In this document: positions 1 through 5,530 of the stretch, piece by piece
How the letters are laid out: every line of letters starts with the position of its first letter
Position numbering within the stretch: the first letter of the stretch is position 1
Source of the DNA: an uncultured Clostridia bacterium
Lineage (GTDB): Bacteria > Bacillota > Clostridia > Monoglobales > Firm-18
Assembly: GCA_937914775.1 (NCBI GenBank)
Contig: CALDNB010000263.1
Coordinates: 1-7,950, forward strand
Direction: 5' to 3'
DNA: 7,950 nt
Position numbers and translations under genes: made by a program
The notes under the pieces: model-generated
Told to the model about the DNA's origin: nothing
The model's database searches: none
The model's input: the letters and a program-made list of their open reading frames with translations, nothing else

Positions 1-178
1 CCCCCGGTGCAGACAGCCGCACAGGCTGTGCAAAATATTCAGGTGTATATCCGTTTAAAAGCGCGGCAAAAAAGCCAGGTGCCAACAAACTGTTGTATTT
101 TTCCTTTATTTCATCTGATGCATACACAACATTCCAGCCAGGGCCCAGAGAGATATAAGGTACACTGTTTCCAAACAT
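1..178 (-). CDS. Unrecognised protein, N-terminal 59 residues only
   Basis: A minus-strand frame stays open from an ATG at 178 to the window edge. The protein begins MFGNSVPYISLGPGWNVVYA and runs on without a stop. I chose this start because a GGAG lies six bases before it. An ATG four codons upstream (at 190) has no ribosome binding site, and its own second codon supplies that GGAG. The visible part is soluble, with no signal peptide or membrane segment. The stretch with GPGWNVVYAS followed by a charged helix vaguely resembles the start of a PAS-like sensor fold, but that is a guess. The gene diverges from gap and shares its intergenic region; a weak promoter candidate (TTGTCA at 289-284, TATATA at 265-260, complement, 18-base spacer) could serve it. 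I do not recognise the family. Confidence 0.6.
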   Translation of the reverse strand, partial: MFGNSVPYISLGPGWNVVYASDEIKEKYNSLLAPGFFAALLNGYTPEYFAQPVRLSAPG

Positions 179-296
179 ATTTTTCTCCATAAATTTCATT
201 TGTTTTAAGTTTACAATAATTTTATATTAAAGTAAAGATTATTGTGTGAATAACGGCACTATATATGTATCATTATTTTAATATGACAATAATCGC

Positions 297-325
297 TTTA
301 CGATGGGGAGAAAATATGATATAAT
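297..325 (+). promoter_or_regulatory. Candidate upstream promoter in the gap leader region
   Basis: A perfect -10 (TATAAT, 320-325) lies 17 bases after a TTTACG that matches the -35 consensus at four of six positions. RNA from here would start near 332 and run into the hairpin at 360-383 and then through the palindrome at 387-430 before gap. The 7-bp inverted repeat AATGTTA/TAACATT (323-329 and 344-350) overlaps its start. It may be a secondary gap promoter or drive a short leader RNA. Confidence 0.4.
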
Positions 326-359
326 GTTACTGTATGAGAGATATAACATTTGGTGAAAC

Positions 360-386
360 AATAGTGCAAAAACGTGCACTATTTTT
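360..386 (+). terminator. Hairpin with T-run upstream of the gap promoter (terminator or attenuator candidate)
   Basis: Nine-base arms AATAGTGCA (360-368) and TGCACTATT (375-383) are perfectly complementary around a six-base loop and run into TTTTT (382-386). The stem is AT-rich, so termination may be partial. It sits downstream of the promoter candidate at 297-325 and ends just before the main gap promoter. It could stop upstream transcription before gap, or be a protein-binding dyad upstream of the -35 box. Confidence 0.4.
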
Positions 387-430
387 ACATTATAAAACAT
401 TGACAAATTTTCTACAATGTTTTATAATGT
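387..430. repeat. Perfect 16-bp inverted repeat enclosing the gap promoter
   Basis: ACATTATAAAACATTG (387-402) and CAATGTTTTATAATGT (415-430) are exact reverse complements with a 12-base spacer. The start of the gap -35 box lies in the left arm and the whole -10 box in the right arm. Because of the symmetry, the left arm also gives a TATAAT on the minus strand (394-389), with TTG at the -35 position 17 bases away (417-412, TTGTAG). It may be an operator, a bidirectional promoter, or an RNA hairpin in transcripts from further upstream. Confidence 0.75.
400..428 (+). promoter_or_regulatory. Main sigma-A promoter of gap
   Basis: TTGACA at 400-405 and TATAAT at 423-428 are both perfect consensus boxes with the optimal 17-base spacer. 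Transcription should start near 434-436, giving a leader of about 62 bases before the gap ATG. An 8-bp palindrome GTGTACAC (429-436) lies at the expected start point. A consensus promoter suits a highly expressed glycolytic gene and suggests control by a repressor rather than an activator. Confidence 0.85.
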
Positions 431-437
431 GTACACA

Positions 438-455
438 AAGTTAAAAAATTAACAA
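438..455 (+). promoter_or_regulatory. Rex-like operator (NADH/NAD+-sensing repressor site)
   Basis: The 18 bases match 12 of the 14 fixed positions of the clostridial Rex consensus TTGTTAANNNNTTAACAA; only the first two T's are A here. The core GTTAA-AAAA-TTAAC is a perfect dyad. It lies just downstream of the expected transcription start, where a bound repressor would block initiation or escape. Rex control of gap fits its known role: it leaves DNA when NADH is high. This is a sequence-match prediction, and the rex gene is not in the window. Confidence 0.5.
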
Positions 456-497
456 GTTTAAATCCATACAAGATAAATATATCGGAGGTATTTTATT

Positions 498-1517
498 ATG
501 GCAATTAAAATTGGTATCAATGGTTTTGGTCGTATCGGTCGTCTGGTTTTCAGAGCAGCAGTTGCACAGCCTGAACTTTACGAAGTTGTAGGTATCAACG
601 ATATCGGTGTTACACCTGATTACGCTGCATATATGACAAAATATGACACAATCCACGGCCGTTTCAACGGTGAAGTTTCTTCCACAGAAACAGAACTGGT
701 AGTTAACGGCAAAGCAATTCCATTCTTTGCAGAAAAAGACCCAGCACAGCTGCCATGGGGCAAACTGGGTGCAGAATATGTTGTAGAATCCACAGGTGTA
801 TTCACAACAACAGAAAAATGTATGGCTCATATCGCAGCAGGTGCTAAAAAAGTTGTTATCTCTGCTCCAGCAAAAGATAAAGAAACACCTACATTTGTTT
901 GCGGCGTTAACCTGGACAAATACACAAAAGATATGGTAGTTGTTTCCAACGCTTCCTGCACAACAAACTGTCTGGCACCACTTGCAAAAGTTATCAACGA
1001 CGAATTCGGTATCGTTGAAGGTCTTATGACAACAGTTCACGCTACAACTGCTACACAGAAAACAGTTGACGGTCCTTCAAAGAAAGACTGGAGAGGCGGA
1101 CGTGGCGCTGCATTCAATATCATTCCTTCATCAACAGGTGCTGCAAAAGCAGTTGGTAAAGTTATTCCTCAGTTAAACGGTAAATTAACAGGTATGGCAT
1201 TCCGCGTACCTACAGCAGACGTTTCAGTTGTTGACTTAACTTGCCGTTTGGAAAAAGGCGCAACATATGACGAAATCAAAGCAGCAGTTAAAGCCGCTGC
1301 TGACGGTGAAATGAAAGGTATCTTGGGCTACACAGAAGACGCTGTTGTTTCAAGCGATTTCATTCACGAATCAAGAACATCTGTATTTGATGCAGGTGCT
1401 GGTATCAGCCTAAACGACAACTTCGTTAAATTAGTTGCTTGGTACGATAACGAATGGGGTTATTCAAACAAAGTTCTTGACTTGATTACACATATGTATT
1501 CAGTTGACAACAAATAA
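498..1517 (+). CDS. gap: Glyceraldehyde-3-phosphate dehydrogenase, glycolytic NAD type
   Basis: Cytoplasmic glycolytic enzyme that oxidises glyceraldehyde 3-phosphate to 1,3-bisphosphoglycerate with NAD+ and phosphate. At 339 residues it is full length. The Rossmann motif NGFGRIGR is at residues 8-15, with Asp35 at the end of the second strand (typical for NAD use). The catalytic site SNASCTTNC has Cys154, and His181 is in TTVHATTATQ. The S-loop region (DGPSKKDWRGGR, from residue 191) is of the E. coli GapA/eukaryotic GapC type, not the LPHKDLRRAR type common in bacilli. GGAGGT at 484-489 sits eight bases before the ATG. The gene is monocistronic, with its own promoter, a Rex-like site and a terminator. 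Oddly, codon choice for Leu and Ser changes sharply between codons 176 and 194; the second half resembles the neighbouring genes and the first does not. Confidence 0.97.
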   Translation: MAIKIGINGFGRIGRLVFRAAVAQPELYEVVGINDIGVTPDYAAYMTKYDTIHGRFNGEVSSTETELVVNGKAIPFFAEKDPAQLPWGKLGAEYVVESTGVFTTTEKCMAHIAAGAKKVVISAPAKDKETPTFVCGVNLDKYTKDMVVVSNASCTTNCLAPLAKVINDEFGIVEGLMTTVHATTATQKTVDGPSKKDWRGGRGAAFNIIPSSTGAAKAVGKVIPQLNGKLTGMAFRVPTADVSVVDLTCRLEKGATYDEIKAAVKAAADGEMKGILGYTEDAVVSSDFIHESRTSVFDAGAGISLNDNFVKLVAWYDNEWGYSNKVLDLITHMYSVDNK

Positions 1518-1531
1518 TCAAACCTATAAAT

Positions 1532-1562
1532 AAGCCGTGAGCAATGCTCACGGCTTTCTTTT
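1532..1562 (+). terminator. gap terminator, shared with convergent malQ
   Basis: AAGCCGTGAGC (1532-1542) and GCTCACGGCTT (1546-1556) form an 11-bp GC-rich stem with a three-base AAT loop, followed by TCTTTT. It begins 14 bases after the gap stop codon. The malQ stop codon (1550-1548, complement) lies within the right arm. On the minus strand the hairpin is followed by TTATTTAT, so it probably works, less strongly, in both directions. Confidence 0.85.
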
Positions 1563-2984
1563 ATATATACGATTAAATTCTCTGAATTTGTTTTTATCTA
1601 TATTTTGCAACTGTTCTTTTGTAATTCGAAACTGCCAGTTGCCCTCGGCCCTGCCCGGGGTGTTAAGGCGTGTGTCGGAGCCGTAGCCAAGTAAGTCCTG
1701 AATTGGCAGTATTACCGTGTCGGCGTGGCTTCTCCATAATGTGCGAAGAACGTAGTCAAAACCCTCTTCAAAGTTGTCGCCGAAAAATCCGCAGTAATTA
1801 AGCATATCTTTTTTTCTTCCTGCTTCAAGTTCCCATAAGTATCCAAGAAGTGTGTTGTTGTCGTGAGTTCCCGTGTATGCAATGCAGTTTTTGGGATAGT
1901 TGTGAGGCATATTTGTACTGTCCGAGCCGTCTAAAAATCCAAACTGAAATACTCTCATTCCGGGGAAACCGCTTTCTCGTACTAAGGCATTTACTTCCTC
2001 TGTTATATCCCCCAAATCCTCTGCTATTATCATACAGTTCCCTGCATTTTCCTTAATAACGTTTATAAGTTCCATTCCGGGACCTTTTTCCCATCTGCCG
2101 TTTCGTGCAGTTGTTTCGTTACCATCAACTGACCAGTATGCCTCAATGCCCCTGAAATGGTCTATTCTTATTCCGTCAAACATTTTTGCCATTGCAGAAA
2201 TTCTTCTTCCCCACCAACTGTAACCGTCTTTTTTCATTTCCTCCCAGTTGTATAAGGGGTTACCCCATAACTGTCCGTCAGCACAGAAATAATCAGGCGG
2301 TACTCCTGCCACTTTTAAAGGTCTGCCCTCACTGTCAAGACAAAACAGTTTCTGGTTGCTCCATACGTCCGCACTGTCTAATGATACGTAAATCGGCATA
2401 TCACCTATTATTTTTATGCCCTTTTTGTTGGTGTAGTCTTTTATTTCCGCCCACTGGGTAAAAAACTCGTACTGAATAAACTGCCACATAAACAGTATTT
2501 CGGGGTTTATTTCATCATTGTCCCACTTTTGCCATTGTACGTGCCCGTTTGCCTCTTTCTTCGCCATAAACATACAAAATGAGGATATTTCTGTGTTTTC
2601 ATCAATAAATTTCTTTACCTCGTCTTTGTAACTGCACTTTTTTGATGCCTCTAAAAGAAGCGGAAGCCGTTCCTCATAAAGTCTGTCATATTCGCAACTG
2701 TAAGGAGTATTCTGGCAACTGCTTTTTAACTGACCCTCTGTAATAACACCCTTTTGGTAAAGTGTTTTTAAATCTACAAAATAGGGGTTCCCGGCAAAGG
2801 CAGAGTATGACTGGTATGGAGAATTAAAACTGTCCGCCATACAAAAGGGCAAAACCTGCCAGTAGGAAAAATCACATTCCTTTAAAAAATCTATAAATTC
2901 TTTTGCATTGTCGCCAAATGAGCCAATTGAATAATCTCCGTATAATGACGAAATATGCATAAGTACACCACTTGCTCTTGCCAA
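1548..2984 (-). CDS. malQ: 4-alpha-glucanotransferase (amylomaltase, GH77)
   Basis: Cytoplasmic disproportionating enzyme that transfers alpha-1,4-glucan segments between maltodextrins, used in maltodextrin and glycogen breakdown. Family GH77 marks are clear: the N-terminal RASGVLMHISSL block, DSPYQS-like FNSPYQSYSAFAGNP, the nucleophile in IRIDHFRG (Asp275), the acid/base in IIAEDLGD (Glu322), the transition-state Asp375 in YTGTHDNNT, and a C-terminal NTPGRAEGNWQFR block. At 478 residues it is slightly short but complete. I place the start at a TTG at 2984, nine bases after AGGAG (2998-2994). A TTG three codons earlier (2993) also gives an open frame but directly touches that ribosome binding site. 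The stop lies inside the gap terminator stem. It follows the 86-residue gene by 54 bases and may be co-transcribed with it. Confidence 0.93.
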   Translation of the reverse strand: MARASGVLMHISSLYGDYSIGSFGDNAKEFIDFLKECDFSYWQVLPFCMADSFNSPYQSYSAFAGNPYFVDLKTLYQKGVITEGQLKSSCQNTPYSCEYDRLYEERLPLLLEASKKCSYKDEVKKFIDENTEISSFCMFMAKKEANGHVQWQKWDNDEINPEILFMWQFIQYEFFTQWAEIKDYTNKKGIKIIGDMPIYVSLDSADVWSNQKLFCLDSEGRPLKVAGVPPDYFCADGQLWGNPLYNWEEMKKDGYSWWGRRISAMAKMFDGIRIDHFRGIEAYWSVDGNETTARNGRWEKGPGMELINVIKENAGNCMIIAEDLGDITEEVNALVRESGFPGMRVFQFGFLDGSDSTNMPHNYPKNCIAYTGTHDNNTLLGYLWELEAGRKKDMLNYCGFFGDNFEEGFDYVLRTLWRSHADTVILPIQDLLGYGSDTRLNTPGRAEGNWQFRITKEQLQNIDKNKFREFNRIYKRKP

Positions 2985-3010
2985 ATTTTTCAACTCCTTT
3001 TAATCATCTC

Positions 3011-3026
3011 GTTGCCGCAAGGCAAC
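3011..3026. repeat. Small hairpin between the 86-residue gene and malQ
   Basis: GTTGCC and GGCAAC are perfect 6-bp arms around a GCAA loop. There is no T-run after it on the minus strand, so it is not a classical terminator. Its composition resembles the short GC-rich palindromes found in scattered intergenic repeats of gut Clostridia. It lies in the presumed malQ leader, about 12 bases before the AGGAG, and might affect message stability or malQ translation. Confidence 0.45.
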
Positions 3027-3038
3027 ATATCGATTTTG

Positions 3039-3299
3039 TCAATTCACATCTTTTATCAGATAACATGCTCTCTCGTAGTCTTTCTTATGAACATAAATTT
3101 TATATTCATAAGAATAATCCTGATTTATTCCAAAACTTCCATATCTTCCTCTTTTGTTTTCAAATACAGATGCACTTTGAAGATTGGTTACTTTTATTGT
3201 ATAATTAACGCCATTAGCAGATAAAACACCGCAAACCGCCGACCTGCGACTTGTATCCATAGTAGTAAGCAATTCTTTTCGATTAAAAATTGTAATCAT
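3039..3299 (-). CDS. Small DUF2007-like protein, 86 residues
   Basis: The pattern fits the small DUF2007-type fold (often labelled putative signal-transducing protein). A first strand (MITIFNR) is followed by a helix around residues 16-29 ending in LSANGVNYTIKV, a loop with several Arg and Gly (residues 49-57), then EYKIYVHKKDYERACYLI, a strand plus closing helix. The family is thought to act in the cytoplasm, but its role is not established. The ATG has GGAG seven bases upstream, so the start is well supported. There is no signal peptide or membrane segment. No convincing promoter lies directly upstream; the gene may be read from the operon ending at 3456, across the repeat element, and may continue into malQ. 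Family assignment is from motif memory, not a search. Confidence 0.65.
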   Translation of the reverse strand: MITIFNRKELLTTMDTSRRSAVCGVLSANGVNYTIKVTNLQSASVFENKRGRYGSFGINQDYSYEYKIYVHKKDYERACYLIKDVN

Positions 3300-3361
3300 A
3301 GTAAAACTCCTTTTGATATACTTTGCTACAAAGACTGTATAATCTTGATGACAGTGTTTTT

Positions 3362-3456
3362 AATGAATAATTATGGTTGAAAATCGCCATAAGCGATTTC
3401 CTTCATTAATTTTTCATTATTCAATATTCATCAGCGTAGCGACTTCATTATTCATT
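3362..3456. repeat. MITE-like palindromic intergenic element
   Basis: A 95-base AT-rich segment is bounded by perfect 10-bp terminal inverted repeats, AATGAATAAT (3362-3371) and ATTATTCATT (3447-3456). Inside are a 7-bp hairpin AAATCGC/GCGATTT (3381-3387 and 3393-3399), a degraded GTCGCTACGC-type palindrome near 3434-3444, and repeated AATGAA/ATTCAT motifs. It encodes nothing and begins at the stop codon of the upstream minus-strand gene. The layout matches non-autonomous palindromic repeats that are multicopy in many Clostridia. Copy number cannot be judged from one window. Confidence 0.55.
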
Positions 3457-4703
3457 TATTTTACCCTCGTGTAACCTGTTTTTTCAACAAGTTCCTGTCC
3501 CTGAGAAGATGCCGCCCACTGCACAAGTTTTTTAGTGTTATCTGTTGCATCGCTTCTTGTTACTGCAAAAAACTCAGAAAAGATGGGATATGTACCGTTT
3601 TCGATATTTTCAAGAGTTGGTGCAACGCCGTTAATCTTTAACAGTTTTATCTGGTCATTTCCTACCATCTCATTAGAATAAAATCTGAATGAATAGCCGA
3701 TGGCGTTTTTATAGTTTTTGTAATCCGCAGTTTTGTTTATAATTCCGCCCATACCTGCAATGACGTTTTCCTTTGGCGGTGTCACAAGTTCTTTGCCGTT
3801 CATAATTTTCAAAAGTGCGGTCTGGCTTCCACTTCCCTCGTCACGCTGAAATGCTTTAATATTTCCAAAGCCCTGGACACCAAGTTGTTCCCACTTTGTA
3901 ATTTTACCTGAATAAATGTCCTGTATCTGCTCCAAAGTTATATTGTCAAGGGGATTGTTGCTGTTTACAAAAAACACAAATGCCTCTTTGCCTATGGGAG
4001 TGAACTGCAGTTCAACATTGTTTTCGTCTGCAAACTGTGTTTGTTCTTTAGACGGTCCGCCCACGAAAATTACGTCAACCTCTCCTGTTACTATTCTTTC
4101 GTATGCAGTTCCCGTTGTGGTACACGCTAAAATGTCGCTCCCTTTGGTTTGTATTTCATTAAGGGCACTTTCGGGATATACCGCTTTTGCAAAAGCAGAA
4201 TATATGGGATAAAGTGCCGTTGCACCGTCAAGTCGGGGAAAATCCTCTGTGATTTTCAGTGTTGACTCGTCCTCTAAAATCGCTACTTTTGTGTCTTCGC
4301 CATAGGGCAGATATTTATGAAGCAAAGTTCCTCCGTCACTTACGGTAGGAATACTGTCTACATAACTCTGGTAACTGTAATAGCCCATCCACACAGTCAT
4401 ACAAAGAACAAGGCATACTGCAATGGGGATATAAACCTTTCTGTTTTTACCAAACCCCCAAATCAGGCCCAATAATAAAACATATAAAAGTATTACCGCA
4501 ACAACTGTCAATGTTATGTAAAAGTTACTGTGTTTTGATGTCAGTGCCAACATAAGGGCACCTATTAAGGTGTACATTACCGCAGTAAAAGTAAGTCCTG
4601 CAGTTGCCCATATTCTGCCTAACTGCATTGACTTTTCAAATCTCATGGCAATTAACCCTGCCACCAGTAAAATCAAAGGTAATAAAAATACTATTATACT
4701 CAT
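3456..4703 (-). CDS. Membrane protein with PstS-like extracytoplasmic binding domain
   Basis: At 415 residues it has two parts. Residues 1-110 hold four hydrophobic segments (about 2-20, 32-54, 61-84, 90-109). Basic loops (RFEK, GKNRK) put the N-terminus outside, so the C-terminal domain also ends outside. Residues 155-415 are a type-2 periplasmic-binding fold like PstS: PRLDGATALYPIY, then GKEAFVFFVNSNNPLDNIT, IYSGKITKWEQLG, and the anion-binding-like loop RDEGSGSQ (287-294), comparable to RSDGSGT of phosphate binders. No lipobox is present and no ABC permease or ATPase follows, so it is probably a sensor or anchored binding protein rather than transporter feed. The ATG has AGGAGG seven bases upstream and overlaps the previous stop as TAATG. 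Phosphate as ligand is an inference; the VGGPSKE segment departs from usual PstS. Confidence 0.82.
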   Translation of the reverse strand: MSIIVFLLPLILLVAGLIAMRFEKSMQLGRIWATAGLTFTAVMYTLIGALMLALTSKHSNFYITLTVVAVILLYVLLLGLIWGFGKNRKVYIPIAVCLVLCMTVWMGYYSYQSYVDSIPTVSDGGTLLHKYLPYGEDTKVAILEDESTLKITEDFPRLDGATALYPIYSAFAKAVYPESALNEIQTKGSDILACTTTGTAYERIVTGEVDVIFVGGPSKEQTQFADENNVELQFTPIGKEAFVFFVNSNNPLDNITLEQIQDIYSGKITKWEQLGVQGFGNIKAFQRDEGSGSQTALLKIMNGKELVTPPKENVIAGMGGIINKTADYKNYKNAIGYSFRFYSNEMVGNDQIKLLKINGVAPTLENIENGTYPIFSEFFAVTRSDATDNTKKLVQWAASSQGQELVEKTGYTRVK

Positions 4704-5530
4704 TATTCTTCCTCCTTTAAGTCGGGATGCTTTTTAAGCAATAACGCTCTTGCATAAGATATGTTATTTCCGTCATTTTTGGACAATAGTCTAATTTTTC
4801 TGAAGCAGTGAGAATACATTAAGAACAATAGCATAACAAGAAATGCCGTTGCAACTTTTGTACCCACGCTGCAGCAGTAATTGTACGTTCCGTGAAGCAC
4901 AACAGGAATTACAAAACTCTTTATTCTCAAACTTTTTGAATTAAATCCCGGGTGGGTGCTGTCAATAAGTCCTTTAATTTGATAATAACTTTCCAGTTCC
5001 TGTGCCTTGTCTGCTATTTTTCCAAGGGAGTAATAATACCCCATCATTACTGCAAAAAACATATGTCCCGGCACAGACATTATCCCTCTCAAAAGGGCAT
5101 TAGTCCAGCCATAACTTAAAACATACATAACATTTTCAAGAAGTGCAAATCCCAAAGACACAAACACCGCATATATAAGTCCGTCAAAAATACAGTTGAA
5201 TTCTTTGTTGTTTTTCGTAAAAAAGTTAAGACAGATGTACTTTAGTCCCTCTTCCGTCACAGCAACTATTAAAAACATTTCTGCTGCAATAAAAGCCCTG
5301 TTCACTATTGGATAGTTCATATTAAATCCTGCAAATATTCTTTCTAAAATTCCTATCGCAAAGGTTTCTATTTCCGCCGCAGGATATACAATCGCCATAC
5401 CGCTTATCAGCAAAGTTATAAGTAACCCGACAGGTTCTTTTTCCACCCTGTCTTTTTTATACACATATATACACAAGATAAATGCAGGTAAAATTGCCGC
5501 AACTGTTAACAATTTTTCATTTAAACTCAT
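4703..5530 (-). CDS. PrsW-family intramembrane protease
   Basis: Predicted polytopic membrane protease of the PrsW type, whose Bacillus member makes a first cut in an anti-sigma factor. The family motifs appear in order: EEGLK (Glu93-Glu94) in a membrane segment, FDGLIYAVFVSLGFALLEN with Asp116 and Glu132-Asn133, VPGHMFFAVMMG with His156, and VLHGTYNY with His213. About seven or eight hydrophobic helices can be seen across its 275 residues, with a charged insert near 172-205 and a basic C-terminal tail. The ATG is seven bases after AGGAG and overlaps the upstream stop as TAATG; its own stop overlaps the next start the same way, which indicates translational coupling. No anti-sigma or sigma factor gene is adjacent. 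The neighbouring binding-domain protein is a possible substrate, which is inference only. Confidence 0.85.
   Translation of the reverse strand: MSLNEKLLTVAAILPAFILCIYVYKKDRVEKEPVGLLITLLISGMAIVYPAAEIETFAIGILERIFAGFNMNYPIVNRAFIAAEMFLIVAVTEEGLKYICLNFFTKNNKEFNCIFDGLIYAVFVSLGFALLENVMYVLSYGWTNALLRGIMSVPGHMFFAVMMGYYYSLGKIADKAQELESYYQIKGLIDSTHPGFNSKSLRIKSFVIPVVLHGTYNYCCSVGTKVATAFLVMLLFLMYSHCFRKIRLLSKNDGNNISYARALLLKKHPDLKEEE

Noticed and set aside
199..216. TTGT...ACAA sequence before the first gene as a second Rex site
   Set aside because: Only four bases at each end match, the length is one base short and the inner dyad is missing.
334..444. Possible 36-residue leaderless peptide (MRDITFGETI...) starting near the upstream promoter
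   Set aside because: No ribosome binding site; it runs through the hairpin and both gap promoter boxes, and its composition is unconvincing.
441..1040. Long minus-strand open frame of 199 codons opposite gap
   Set aside because: It overlaps the gap coding strand and promoter, is extremely rich in Cys and Phe, has no ribosome binding site and is explained by gap's codon pattern.
3020..3042. TTGACA on the minus strand (3042-3037) as a malQ promoter
   Set aside because: No acceptable -10 box lies 16-18 bases downstream; that position is the GC-rich hairpin.
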